DNA from: Rickettsia typhi
Lineage (GTDB): Bacteria; Pseudomonadota; Alphaproteobacteria; Rickettsiales; Deianiraeaceae
Direction: 5' to 3'
Assembly: GCA_945881985.1 (NCBI GenBank)
Contig: CAMCVL010000002.1
Coordinates: forward strand, 1 to 64,000
Length of the DNA: 64,000 nucleotides
Shown: in pieces, positions 1 through 8,874 of the stretch
Numbering within the stretch: the first letter of the stretch is position 1
Layout of the letters: every line of letters starts with the position of its first letter
Program-made: the position numbers and the translations under genes
Notes under the pieces: model-generated
What the model was told of the DNA's origin: nothing
What the model saw: only the letters and a program-made list of their open reading frames with translations
The model's database searches: none

Positions 1-1761
1 ATTGATGGTATTGGCGAGACGGAGCAGCAACTTATTAGAGAAGGAACATATTTAAATAAATACGAAATAGAAAAAACCGAGCAAAAAATAAGAATAGTCT
101 ACAACGACCAGATAATTTACGCCATAAAAGATATTGCAAAATACGATAACTTTTGGAACAAATATCAACGCCCGCCAGAGCAAAAAGAATTTTTGGAAAT
201 ACTTGAAAGAAGTGCAAAACTCTATACCGATAAATACAGGAGGGACACAGGCGGAGAGTACACCCCCCACTGCTTTGTTGAAAAGCAAAATGAAATTCTA
301 GGGCGGCATTACAACCTTGATGAGTTTATCATCTGCGACACTTGTGCCGGTGTGGGCAACCTTGAAAATCAGTTTGGTATAGATTTTAAAAAAAATTGCT
401 ACCTATCAACCCTAGAGGAAAACGATGTTGAAATCTGCAAAATTAAAGGCTTTGAAAATGTGATTCAATACGACTACCTCACCCAATCAGACCAGCCTAA
501 ATGGAAGCATCAAGGCACAGAGCGGGATATAAACGAAATCTGCAGGCTTGAAAACAAAAAACTAATGGTAATAATCAACCCTCCGTACCAAAGAAAGAAG
601 GGCTTTGAGCACAACCTTGCAATTGAGTTCTTCAACAAAATTGTCAAGCTAAAGCCACAGGTTATTGTGTTTTATTATCGCACGGAAGCATTTTTTAGAG
701 ATGAAATAGAGCAATATATTAACTCTGGTTACAAGGTTTTAAGCCACATAATGAGCGATGCAAGCACAACCTTTTTGGTGAGTTCGTGGCCAGTGTCTCA
801 AATTATATTTGACAGAGACAAAGGAGAGAAAATTGATAAATCTGCAATAAAAATTGATAGATACGAGGTTGATATACGCAAGGAGCAACTCACTTTTGTT
901 AAAAGTCACATTTATAACCAAGCAAGACCAAATTTGATAAAAGAAATCGAAAAGCAAATTAAAAAATATCAAACCAAAGGATTGGTTTTGGCTCAGTGGT
1001 GCTATTTAACAGGCACAATAGTTATTGGCAACGGCGGCTTGGAACGCAGCAACAAGGTTACATCGGCAAATTTGCAATACGCATTGCTATCCAAGGGTAT
1101 AAATTTTAATACTCATACAAAATACTTTGAAAGAAACGAATATTGCTTTAAGGGCAAAATAGAGGAGGTGCCAGAGGAGTTGTTTAACGATGCAATTATG
1201 TTTTCTTTGTTTTTTAAGCAATGTCCTCTTATAAACAAAAACGGGCTAATAAACTACCTAATGCCATTTACCAGTGCAGATTTTAATAGAAATGGACTTG
1301 GGTGTAAAGTTAATGACTTAAATGTTTTGCGAAATGACGAAACAAAGCTAAACTTTGACAGTACCCCGCCATTTGACTTTAGACTCTGGCTAAAGCAATT
1401 TAACTTTAGCCAAGAGGCAAAGGACCTATACAATGCTGCCTTGCAGGTGTTTGTGTATTATCACAAAAATTATCAAGATACAAATTACAACGATAGTTTT
1501 TACGATGTTGCAAATACAATTATGGGTAAGGATATTAGTAGCTTTAAAAATCTTGAAAACGACACAAGGATGCTCTACAAAACCAAAACCACAAAGGGCA
1601 CTAGGGGCTTTGGACGAAATACAATCAAAAGCGCAGTAGGCGGCGATGATCTTTACATCTTTTACGACTTTTTTGATAAAAGAGACACCCTAGCAAAAAA
1701 AATCAACAAGCAACTTGTGGACTCTGGCCTGTTACTTTGGGAACGGGAGAATATTTATTAG
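1..1761 (+). CDS. Adenine-specific DNA methyltransferase, 5' end outside window
   Basis: The reading frame is open from the first base of the window, so the start lies upstream and 586 codons are visible. A SAM-binding motif I-like stretch (CDTCAGVGNLENQF) follows a target-recognition-like TGGEYTP segment, and the amino-methyltransferase motif IV NPPY lies about 100 residues further on (bases 571-582). This is the order expected for an N6-adenine methyltransferase of the type II/IIG kind. No helicase or PD-(D/E)XK motif is visible in the part present; a nuclease half could lie upstream of the window. A TTG at 193 could be mistaken for the start, but coding-like sequence continues upstream of it. 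No cognate restriction gene follows: the next 950 bp are repeats. Membership of a methyltransferase family is firm; the restriction type is unknown. Confidence 0.82.
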   Translation: MDGIGETEQQLIREGTYLNKYEIEKTEQKIRIVYNDQIIYAIKDIAKYDNFWNKYQRPPEQKEFLEILERSAKLYTDKYRRDTGGEYTPHCFVEKQNEILGRHYNLDEFIICDTCAGVGNLENQFGIDFKKNCYLSTLEENDVEICKIKGFENVIQYDYLTQSDQPKWKHQGTERDINEICRLENKKLMVIINPPYQRKKGFEHNLAIEFFNKIVKLKPQVIVFYYRTEAFFRDEIEQYINSGYKVLSHIMSDASTTFLVSSWPVSQIIFDRDKGEKIDKSAIKIDRYEVDIRKEQLTFVKSHIYNQARPNLIKEIEKQIKKYQTKGLVLAQWCYLTGTIVIGNGGLERSNKVTSANLQYALLSKGINFNTHTKYFERNEYCFKGKIEEVPEELFNDAIMFSLFFKQCPLINKNGLINYLMPFTSADFNRNGLGCKVNDLNVLRNDETKLNFDSTPPFDFRLWLKQFNFSQEAKDLYNAALQVFVYYHKNYQDTNYNDSFYDVANTIMGKDISSFKNLENDTRMLYKTKTTKGTRGFGRNTIKSAVGGDDLYIFYDFFDKRDTLAKKINKQLVDSGLLLWERENIY

Positions 1762-1918
1762 GCAAGATTTTTCCACCACCTCGCCCCATTGTCCATTTGT
1801 TCCTGCTGGCTTTGTATGGCTGGGGGGCTGCTTATTAAACTCTACCTCCCCACCCCCTTTAGCCAGCTCCGCCTGCTGCCCCTTATGTAAAAACTTTGCC
1901 AGCATGGGGGACTCCCTT

Positions 1919-1957
1919 ACCCCCTCTCCCTTTAGGGGGAGGGCTGGGCTGGGGGCT
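1919..1957 (-). repeat. Older inverted copy of the CTCCCC-palindrome repeat
   Basis: A CTCCC-TTTAG-GGGGAG core followed by GGCTGGGCTGGGG resembles the reverse complement of the repeats at 2294-2330 and 2465-2506, which read CCCCACCCAGCCTCCCC. It is diverged, so it looks like an older copy in the opposite orientation. Confidence 0.5.
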
Positions 1958-2049
1958 TGTATTGCAAAGCAGGGAGTAGGGATTTTTGTAGAGTTTGCAC
2001 AATAGGGTATAGTCTATTTGGAGATGGAAGATTGCATTATTACTAATTA

Positions 2050-2100
2050 AACACACACGCCCCCGCCCCCCAGCTGGCTTTGCCAGCGGGCGTGTGTGTT
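2050..2100. repeat. Long nested hairpin
   Basis: A perfect 13-bp outer inverted repeat (AACACACACGCCC at 2050-2062, its complement at 2088-2100) encloses a perfect 6-bp inner hairpin (GCTGGC at 2073-2078, loop TTT, GCCAGC at 2082-2087). The C-rich bases 2063-2072 would bulge out. There is no T-run on either side and no adjacent gene end, so it is not an obvious terminator; a REP/MITE-like element is more likely. Confidence 0.65.
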
Positions 2101-2197
2101 TTGGTGGGACTTGAGGACTTATATTTGTTGTTGGGTTGTAAATGCCTCGCTCCCCTTTAAAAGGGATGGTTTTTGTGTAAATCAAATACGAAACAAA

Positions 2198-2543
2198 ACC
2201 TCCCCTAGCAGGGGAGGTGGCTAGGCTTTAGCCTAGCAGGTGGGGTTGTTATAGACTTGCTGGGATTGGTTAATATCTGCTGGATTTGCAAATACCCCAC
2301 CCAGCCTCCCCTTAAAGGGGAGGGGTTATCTGCGAGTCGCCCTAAAAGGGGAGGGGATATTGTGCAAACCCACCTCCCCTAGCAGGGGAGGAGGCTAGGC
2401 TTTAGCCTAGCAGGTGGGGTTGTTATTTTAGCAGGTGGGGTTGTTATGGCGTTGCCCAAGCCCCAAATACCCCGCCCAGCCTCCCCTTAAAGGGGAGGAG
2501 TTATCTTTACAGTCCTAAAAGGGGAGGGGTTATTTGTGCAAAC
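2198..2543 (+). repeat. Tandem duplication of a ~173-bp palindromic repeat unit
   Basis: Two consecutive units (about 2198-2369 and 2370-2543) share the same order of blocks. Each has a CCTCCCC-TAGCA-GGGGAGG hairpin, then a GCTAGGC-TTTA-GCCTAGC hairpin, then AGGTGGGGTTGTTAT. A CTCCCC-TTAAA-GGGGAG hairpin, a CCTAAAAGGGGAGGGG half copy and TGTGCAAAC close the unit (2361-2369 and 2535-2543). The second unit carries an extra partial block, TTAGCAGGTGGGGTTGTTAT, at 2428-2447. Each block can form a strong stem in RNA or single-stranded DNA. The spacing and lack of identical spacers exclude a CRISPR array. The look is that of a REP/MITE-type dispersed element; whether it recurs elsewhere in the genome cannot be seen here. 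Confidence 0.85.
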
Positions 2544-2709
2544 TACAGCCAAATATATAATACTTGACCTGTAAAATAATAGCTATAATACTAATTATAC
2601 TGTAAAAGTAAATTTTGTCTTTATTTTTGTGGCTAAGATTAAAATTTCAAAACTCTTTGACATATTAGATGTTTTTTAAAAGTTTGCAAATCAAAAGTTA
2701 AGACTCTTT

Positions 2710-5085
2710 ATGAATATTTATCTGATATTAAAAAAAATCACTCCTGCTAATCTTGCGGCAAGTTTTACAAGGTTAAGATTAAAACTTTTGGAGGCGGAGT
2801 ACTTTAATCTTACCTTGTTTTTGCCGGTTTTTATAATTCTTGGCTTTGTACTTTGCGGGCTATGGCAGGGTAATTTTGAAAAGGCAAACTATGCAATCCA
2901 AAACCCAGCCGAGCTTGTAAAGGCAGCAAATTTACTACAAATTTTTACCCCAAGATACCTTGGGCTAACCTGCTTTTGCTGCCTGATATTATGCCTTGCC
3001 GCCCTAATATCCTCAAGGTATGTGCTTGGATATATAATTTGTGTTGCAATTGGATTTGGCGGATGGTTTTTGGCTCATCATTTTACCTCTGCAAATTTTT
3101 TAGTAAAACAATATCACAACGATGTGCGGCTTGAGGCAAGAGTAATTGACATAATACCCCGTGCAAATCATCTGTCAATTATAGCGGGGGATATAAAAAT
3201 TATCAAAGATAGCTCCTACGAAGAAGCGCCAAACTATAGGGACGACGCCCATAAAGACTTAGCCTACACAAAAACTTTGCCTTGGTATAGATACAAAAAA
3301 GTTAAAACCGATGCAAAAACCCCAGTAAGCGAGAGCCTTGCGGGGCTTAAAAAAATCATGCTGTCCTATTACACAAACGACAAGCAAAAAATACAGATTA
3401 ACGACCGCATAGTTTTTGACGGCAAAATTTTTAGCCTGCCAAAACGCCTCTATTTTAGCGACTACAACTACGAGCAGATGCTTGTGTATCAAGGCTTTAA
3501 TGCAATGGGGCAGGTAAAGGAGCTTATCTCAAGTACGCCAGACCAAGACAAAATCAACAAAATACTTACCCTCCTTACAAAAATTAGATACAAAATTACA
3601 AGTGATATTAAGGCTACGATTGAGGACTCCGATACCGCCTCAATTATAGATGCCCTTATTACCGGCAAAAGAACCAGCCTTACAAAAGAGCTTAACACCG
3701 CAATTAGCAGGTCAGGGCTCTCGCATATCTTGTCCATTTCGGGCATGCATATTGCAATTGTTGCAAGCTTTTTTATCTTGGCTTTTGAGATTTTTGCCGT
3801 GCTTTGTGCACCAAATTTTGTTCTTAGGCAAAATATCAAAAAGGTTTCGGCAATCACTGGCATTGCAGGCTCGTTTTGCTATCTTGCAATCTCTGGTTTT
3901 TTAGTGCCTGCTGCGCGTAGTTTTTTGATGATAGCTCTAATGCTAATCGCCGTTATGCTTGGGCGTAGAGCTCTAACACTGCGTAGCCTTGCCTTAATTG
4001 CCGCCTGCATCATACTTTTTGTGCCTTATTCGGTGTTTTACGCATCCTTTCAGCTATCTTTTATTGCGGTTTTGTCGTTAATAATCACTTTTGGCAGCGG
4101 GGTTAAAAAGCAGTTTGGCTCCCGTGTTGCAGCTATTGGCTACTACTTTTGGGCGATTATTGTCTCCTCAGTAATTACAAGTGTTGTAACGATGTTTTTT
4201 GTTATTTACCACTTTGGTGTTGTGTCAATCAGTGCGGTGCTTGCAAATATGATTGCCATACCTCTTTTTACATTTTTTATCATGCCGCTTTGCGTATTTT
4301 ATGCGATATGTTTTTTTGCCGGCTTTGGTTTTTTAGGTTTTTTGCAGAGCTTTTTTTTGCATCTTATAGCATTTTTTGTTAAGGTTTTGATATGGACGGC
4401 AAAGGTTTTCTCGTCCTCAAAGCTCTTTTTTGTAGCAATGATTGGGCCTAGCAGCTTTAACCTCTACACCTTTTATATTGCATTTATTTGCTTTGGATTT
4501 TTTGCTACAAGAGGCATTAAGGCACTTTGCATTTGCATTTGCGGGCTGTGCCTTTTGTATTATGCTTTTTTTGAGGCTTCAAAAAAACCTGCCCTAGTAA
4601 CCGATGGTTCAAATGTGATTTTTTACGACCCAGATTACAAAACCTATCTGCAAAATGGTGCAATAAAAGATGAGTTTTTAAAATCTGTCTGGCTGCAAGA
4701 ACTTGCTTTATACGATGCCGAACCAGTTGCAAGACAAAATATTTATTTGTCCTACCTAGTAAAAACTGGTAGCGCTGGGCTTGTGTTTATATCCTCACTT
4801 TACGACAAAAATCTTAAGCTTGACCCCGTTTGCCTTGCTGCAAAAAATGATAATATTGTTATATTTGCAAGGTGGATTGAGGCGGGCGAGATTGCCTCCT
4901 TGCTTGCCGAGTGTAAAAAAAGATATGCTTTAAGTGATGCTGATTTTGAAGGTTTGCAAAAAAGAATTATATCAAATATTGACTTTTACAAAAGAGGCAC
5001 ACATTCTTTTTTTATAGGGCAAAATTCTAAGGGCTCTAATAATATTAACATCATTACTACTTATAAGTATGGCGACACTGTTTAA
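2710..5085 (+). CDS. comEC: ComEC/Rec2-family DNA uptake channel
   Basis: A 791-residue polytopic membrane protein of the ComEC/Rec2 family, the inner-membrane channel that passes single-stranded DNA in natural competence. Several hydrophobic helices come first (about residues 35-130), then a soluble OB/DUF4131-like segment. The Competence core follows: the run SRSGLSHILSISGMHIAI and the GFLVPAARSFLMI motif are characteristic, with further transmembrane helices to about residue 640. The C-terminal 150 residues are soluble but lack the HxHxDH metallo-beta-lactamase signature of full-length ComEC. The ATG at 2710 fits the N-terminus. The 3' end overlaps pepA by 17 nt, implying coupled translation. 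No other competence genes are in the window. Confidence 0.88.
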   Translation: MNIYLILKKITPANLAASFTRLRLKLLEAEYFNLTLFLPVFIILGFVLCGLWQGNFEKANYAIQNPAELVKAANLLQIFTPRYLGLTCFCCLILCLAALISSRYVLGYIICVAIGFGGWFLAHHFTSANFLVKQYHNDVRLEARVIDIIPRANHLSIIAGDIKIIKDSSYEEAPNYRDDAHKDLAYTKTLPWYRYKKVKTDAKTPVSESLAGLKKIMLSYYTNDKQKIQINDRIVFDGKIFSLPKRLYFSDYNYEQMLVYQGFNAMGQVKELISSTPDQDKINKILTLLTKIRYKITSDIKATIEDSDTASIIDALITGKRTSLTKELNTAISRSGLSHILSISGMHIAIVASFFILAFEIFAVLCAPNFVLRQNIKKVSAITGIAGSFCYLAISGFLVPAARSFLMIALMLIAVMLGRRALTLRSLALIAACIILFVPYSVFYASFQLSFIAVLSLIITFGSGVKKQFGSRVAAIGYYFWAIIVSSVITSVVTMFFVIYHFGVVSISAVLANMIAIPLFTFFIMPLCVFYAICFFAGFGFLGFLQSFFLHLIAFFVKVLIWTAKVFSSSKLFFVAMIGPSSFNLYTFYIAFICFGFFATRGIKALCICICGLCLLYYAFFEASKKPALVTDGSNVIFYDPDYKTYLQNGAIKDEFLKSVWLQELALYDAEPVARQNIYLSYLVKTGSAGLVFISSLYDKNLKLDPVCLAAKNDNIVIFARWIEAGEIASLLAECKKRYALSDADFEGLQKRIISNIDFYKRGTHSFFIGQNSKGSNNINIITTYKYGDTV

Positions 5086-6667
5086 CGACTTTACATCAAA
5101 AACATTTGGTAACATTCCAAGCTTTGAAGTTTGCGATTACGCAGGCACTGGTGCCCCAAAGGCGGCGTCAAAAGCAGACATATTAATTGTTTTAACTAAC
5201 AAGGAGCATTTTAAGGAGCATGCTGAGTTTGCATCCAAAAATATTACAAATTTAATTGATTCCGCACTTGCGGCAAGCGAGTTTAAGGGTGAATTTGGCG
5301 AGAGCGTGAGTGTGTTTCCTGCTAATGCCTCTGGTGGAGAGTTTGCAAGACTTGTTTTTTTGTCAATAGGCGATGCTAAGGACTTTGCCTTAAACGAGAA
5401 GAAATATGAAATTGGCACAAAGATTGCCGGCATTGCAAATGGTGCAAAGCAAAAATCTGTTGCTGTGCTTAATCTTGGTTCGGCGGATTGTGCTACGGGA
5501 TGCATGTCGTCCATCTACTACGGGGCGTGCCTTGGTAATTATGCCTTTACGCATTATTATAGTAAAAAAGCAGAGTCCAAAAAGCATAGCTTTGCTAGCA
5601 TTGCGTTTTTTGTATCCCCTGAATTAAACCAAAGACTTAGTCTTAAGCTAAAAGCAAAGCAAGAGCTTGCACAAAGCAACTATCTTGTTCGCCAGCTTGT
5701 TGATACGCCGTCAAGCGACCTATACCCAGCATATTATGCCGACATTGTTAAGTCCTGCTTTGAAGGTTTTGAAGGGGTTAAGGTGCGTATTATAGGTGAG
5801 GGCGAGATGACTCAGCTTGGCATGAACTCGCTTCTTGCTGTCAACAAAGGTAGTGCAAACGAGGCAAAAACTGTGATTGTTGAGTATCACGGCAAGCCGG
5901 AGTCCAGCGAGATAGATTTGGCTCTTGTGGGTAAGGGTGTTTGCTTTGATAGCGGCGGGCTGTCAATTAAGCCAGCAAACTCAATGGAAGATATGAAGAT
6001 AGACATGGGCGGCTCTGCTGCATGTTTTGGCTCGGTATTGCTACTTGCAAAACAAAAGGCAAAGGTTAATGTTGTTGCTGCTTTGGGGCTTGTTGAAAAT
6101 TTAGTTTCGGCAAACTCATTTAGACCCGGTGATATTTTAAAATCAATGTCCGGCCAGACAATTGAGGTTTTAAACACCGATGCAGAGGGTAGACTTGTGC
6201 TTGCGGATGTTTTGTATTACACTCAAAAAAATTACAAGCCTAAAACAATGATAGACTTTGCAACCCTCACGGGTGCCGTAACCGTTGCTTTGGCGGATGT
6301 GTACGCTGCAATTATGACGCCGGATGACGATTTAAGTGAGGACTTAATCAGGGCGGGCTCAAACACTAACGACAAGCTTTGGAGGTTGCCACTTGGTCCT
6401 AAATACGACTCTATGATAGACTCCGGCATTGCGGATATGAAAAACATAGGCGCAGGCAGAGGTGGTGGCACTATTACAGCTGGGCAATTTTTAGCTAGGT
6501 TTGTTAACTGCGACAAGGATGAGCCAAAAGCAAAATGGGCTCATATTGACATAGCGGGTGTTGCTTACGACGGCAAATACGGCGGGCGTGCGGCGGTAAA
6601 AGGCGCTACAGGCTTTGGCGTTGAGCTTATTGCGGAGTATGTAAAGCTTGTAACGGAGCCAAGATAA
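5069..6667 (+). CDS. pepA: Leucyl aminopeptidase, M17 family
   Basis: Cytosolic dinuclear-metal aminopeptidase that removes N-terminal residues from peptides; family M17 members form hexamers. The catalytic half carries GKGVCFDSGGLSIKP (about residues 289-302), MKIDMGGSAA (309-318) and the signature NTDAEGRLVLAD (369-380), which together hold the metal ligands and active-site Lys/Arg. The 532-residue length is typical, and the less conserved N-terminal domain is complete. The ATG at 5069 lies 17 nt inside the end of comEC, so the two genes are probably cotranscribed. A terminator-like hairpin overlaps the stop codon. Confidence 0.95.
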   Translation: MATLFNDFTSKTFGNIPSFEVCDYAGTGAPKAASKADILIVLTNKEHFKEHAEFASKNITNLIDSALAASEFKGEFGESVSVFPANASGGEFARLVFLSIGDAKDFALNEKKYEIGTKIAGIANGAKQKSVAVLNLGSADCATGCMSSIYYGACLGNYAFTHYYSKKAESKKHSFASIAFFVSPELNQRLSLKLKAKQELAQSNYLVRQLVDTPSSDLYPAYYADIVKSCFEGFEGVKVRIIGEGEMTQLGMNSLLAVNKGSANEAKTVIVEYHGKPESSEIDLALVGKGVCFDSGGLSIKPANSMEDMKIDMGGSAACFGSVLLLAKQKAKVNVVAALGLVENLVSANSFRPGDILKSMSGQTIEVLNTDAEGRLVLADVLYYTQKNYKPKTMIDFATLTGAVTVALADVYAAIMTPDDDLSEDLIRAGSNTNDKLWRLPLGPKYDSMIDSGIADMKNIGAGRGGGTITAGQFLARFVNCDKDEPKAKWAHIDIAGVAYDGKYGGRAAVKGATGFGVELIAEYVKLVTEPR

Positions 6668-6693
6668 GCCTGATATCTATTGTAACAGGCTTT
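6666..6693 (+). terminator. Terminator-like hairpin after pepA
   Basis: AAGCCTG (6666-6672) pairs with CAGGCTT (6686-6692) around a 13-nt loop, beginning in the pepA stop codon. Only a three-base T-run follows, so termination may be weak. Confidence 0.45.
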
Positions 6694-6801
6694 AACTATT
6701 TGACAGCCATGGCATTTTTAAAGATAGCTTAAGAGTTCTAGCTTGTTATAAGATGGCATGTTGAGTGTTTTTAGTATATAACCTTGGTATGTAATATTGA
6801 T

Positions 6802-8253
6802 TTATTTTGCGTCCAAAAGTTCAATTAACTCCTTAACCGAGGCTAGAGTAGTGATGTTTGCAATGCCGTCAAGCCTTTGTCTAAAGCCATGCTCGTTTGC
6901 AAACTTGGGGCATATAATTTGCGTATATCCCATTTTTATTGCATCAAGTATTCTTTGTTCAAAATTACCAACCCCCCTTATTTGCCCAGACAGGCTAAGC
7001 TCGCCAAAACATATCATTGCAGGGTTTATAATCTTATTTGCAAGAGAGGAATAGATGCAAAGGCAGGCTGATAAGTCTGCTGCGGTGTCGTTTATCTTCA
7101 TGCCTCCGGCAACATTTAAAAAAATGTCCTTGTCAAACAGCTTAAGCCCAGCGTGCTTGTCAAGTATTGCACATAGCATTGAAAGGCGGTTAGGGTCAAA
7201 ACCCACAACATTACGCCTTGGCTGAGGTATAAAAGATTTTGAAACCAAAGCCTCAATATCCGAGGCTATAACCCTTGTGCCCTCAATGCCAGCAAAGGTG
7301 ACGATGCCGTTAATGCCATTGCCCTTGTCAAGCAAAAAAACCTGAGATGGGTTTTCAACATCAATAAAGCCGCCAGAGGACATTTCAAACAAGCCAATTT
7401 CGCCAGTTGGTCCGTATCTGTTTTTGATGGAACGCAAAACTCTGTATTTTCCGCTTTTTTCACCCTCAAAATAAAGCACGGCGTCAACCATATGCTCTAA
7501 TACCTTTGGTCCTGCAATCTGCCCATCTTTTGTGATGTGACCCACTAAAAATACTGAAATATTTTTCGCCTTTGCAATGTTAATTATCTCGCCCACGCAA
7601 AATCTAATTTGCGAGATGCTGCCAGCAAAAGATTGTATATTGGTTGAGTATATAGTTTGCACTGAGTCCACTATTACAACCCCGCCGTTCATTGAATGTA
7701 AAGCACTTAAAACATCTTCAATATTAGTGGTTGAAATTAACTTAACTGGTGCTTTTTCAATGCCAAGTCTTTTGGATCTAAGCTGGATCTGGCTTGGCGA
7801 TTCCTCGCCCGAAATATAATAAACGCCATCGCAGTCTATTGTATTAGTTTTGCGTATTGCTTGACTTTGCTGATTGCTTGCATCGCTAAAGGGGGTATCA
7901 ATAAAATTTGCAAGCTTTGCAGATACTTGCAGTAAAAGGGTTGACTTGCCAACGCCCGGGTCGCCGCCAATCAAATAGATACCACCCCTTACTATGCCGC
8001 CGCCAAGGGCTCTGTCAAATTCACTAAAGCTGGTTTTGCGTGGCACGGAGTTGATAAAAGATTCCTCATCTGTTTCAAGGCTTAAAATTTTGATGTTTTT
8101 GATATTTTGTGCTAAGTCCTGTATTTTAACTTGAGAATTGTCTTTTATTGCTTCAGTGATGGTGTCCCACTCCTTGCATGAAGAGCACCTACCAGCCCAG
8201 TTTAAAAAAGCAGTGCCGCAACTTGAGCACATATAATTTGCTTTTTTTGCCAT
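6802..8253 (-). CDS. radA: DNA repair protein RadA
   Basis: RecA-like ATPase that helps process branched recombination intermediates. An N-terminal zinc finger is visible (Cys 9, 12, 23 and 26: CSSCG...CSSC), then Walker A GDPGVGKST (97-105). The RadA-specific KNRYG motif is followed by PTGEIGLFEM, and a C-terminal Lon-protease-like domain contains the GGMKINDTAADL and FGELSLSGQIR stretches. The 483-residue length is slightly above the usual ~455. The start ATG is 40 nt downstream of the rpsS stop on the same strand, so rpsS and radA may be cotranscribed, an unusual pairing. Family identity is firm. Confidence 0.95.
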   Translation of the reverse strand: MAKKANYMCSSCGTAFLNWAGRCSSCKEWDTITEAIKDNSQVKIQDLAQNIKNIKILSLETDEESFINSVPRKTSFSEFDRALGGGIVRGGIYLIGGDPGVGKSTLLLQVSAKLANFIDTPFSDASNQQSQAIRKTNTIDCDGVYYISGEESPSQIQLRSKRLGIEKAPVKLISTTNIEDVLSALHSMNGGVVIVDSVQTIYSTNIQSFAGSISQIRFCVGEIINIAKAKNISVFLVGHITKDGQIAGPKVLEHMVDAVLYFEGEKSGKYRVLRSIKNRYGPTGEIGLFEMSSGGFIDVENPSQVFLLDKGNGINGIVTFAGIEGTRVIASDIEALVSKSFIPQPRRNVVGFDPNRLSMLCAILDKHAGLKLFDKDIFLNVAGGMKINDTAADLSACLCIYSSLANKIINPAMICFGELSLSGQIRGVGNFEQRILDAIKMGYTQIICPKFANEHGFRQRLDGIANITTLASVKELIELLDAK

Positions 8254-8293
8254 TGTAGGTACTTAAATTGCTATAAATTGCAGCAGTTTAAAA

Positions 8294-8587
8294 CTAACCT
8301 GCCTTCTTTTTAACCGTTGTGTTTTTTGATACAACTTTTTTAGTGTGCTTTCTTGTAGGGGAGAACTCACCAAGTTTGCGACCAACTTTTTGCTCGTCAA
8401 CCGAAACAGGGATGTAAATTTTACCATTGTAGACCTCAATTGTCAGGCCAACAAAATCTGGGTAGATTGTTGAGGCTCTTGAACGAGTTTTGATACGAGG
8501 ATTTTTGCCACTTGCTCTTGCCTTGTTGACGGCTTTAATTAATGAGTAGCTTACAAAAAAAGGCTTTTTACGCGACCTATTAGCCAT
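8294..8587 (-). CDS. rpsS: Small ribosomal subunit protein uS19
   Basis: A 97-residue protein matching S19, which binds 16S rRNA in the 30S head. The core is conserved: [45 protein letters not shown], with a basic Lys/Val/Thr tail after it. Differences from the usual sequence are KKPF in place of KGPF near the N-terminus and Arg where most S19 proteins have Trp (KTWSRRSTI). S19 normally sits between rplB and rplV in the S10 operon, but here it stands alone upstream of radA. Upstream on its strand, TTGACA (complement of 8654-8659) and TAATAT (complement of 8629-8634) form a possible promoter, although the 19-bp spacing is long. Confidence 0.92.
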   Translation of the reverse strand: MANRSRKKPFFVSYSLIKAVNKARASGKNPRIKTRSRASTIYPDFVGLTIEVYNGKIYIPVSVDEQKVGRKLGEFSPTRKHTKKVVSKNTTVKKKAG

Positions 8588-8737
8588 AATAAACTTTAAT
8601 TAAATAAGATAAATACAAATTTAGAAGTATATTATTTAAGCATTTTTTTTGTTTGTCAAATTTTTTATAGTTTTAATTTTGCAAAACAAGAAATGGGGAT
8701 AGGTTTTTTGACTAGGTTAATAAAAAACGAAAAATAC

Positions 8738-8765
8738 TTGACAAATTTTGATTTTGCTATAGAAA
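8738..8765 (+). promoter_or_regulatory. Predicted sigma-70 promoter of tRNA-Arg
   Basis: TTGACA at 8738-8743 and TAGAAA at 8760-8765, separated by 16 bp, lie 17 nt upstream of the tRNA 5' end. The -35 is a perfect match and the -10 is imperfect. Confidence 0.5.
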
Positions 8766-8781
8766 TACTTAGCAAATTTTT

Positions 8782-8858
8782 GTACCCGTAGCTCAGCTGG
8801 ATAGAGCAACAGCCTTCTAAGCTGTGGGTCGTAAGTTCGAATCTTACCGGGTACGCCA
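8782..8858 (+). tRNA. tRNA-Arg (anticodon TCT)
   Basis: Full cloverleaf. The acceptor stem GTACCCG (8782-8788) pairs with CGGGTAC (8848-8854), followed by discriminator G and an encoded CCA (8856-8858). The D arm carries GCTCAGCTGGATAGAGC. The anticodon stem ACAGC/GCTGT holds the loop CTTCTAA, giving anticodon TCT, which reads AGA/AGG. The T arm contains GTTCGAATC. Only 16 nt separate its 3' end from the next open frame. Confidence 0.97.
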
Positions 8859-8874
8859 ATAAATTTCTTCCGTT

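Larger units (their letters stand above)
1762..2709. other. Gene-free, repeat-rich intergenic region
   Basis: About 950 bp with no credible gene. The part from 1770 to 2540 is clearly more GC-rich than its surroundings and is made of C-run/G-run palindromes (listed separately). From about 2545 to 2709 the sequence returns to AT-rich DNA that probably carries the comEC promoter; I could not single out a convincing -35/-10 pair. The open frames crossing this stretch are low-complexity translations of the repeats. Confidence 0.8.

Noticed and set aside
1715-2185. Open frames on both strands across the repeats after the first methyltransferase
   Set aside because: They are Pro/Gly/Leu-rich translations of palindromic repeats with no domain or RBS, and they overlap each other on opposite strands.
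2198-2543. Possible CRISPR array
   Set aside because: Only two long units of about 173 bp made of palindromes, no short identical repeats with unique spacers, and no cas genes nearby.
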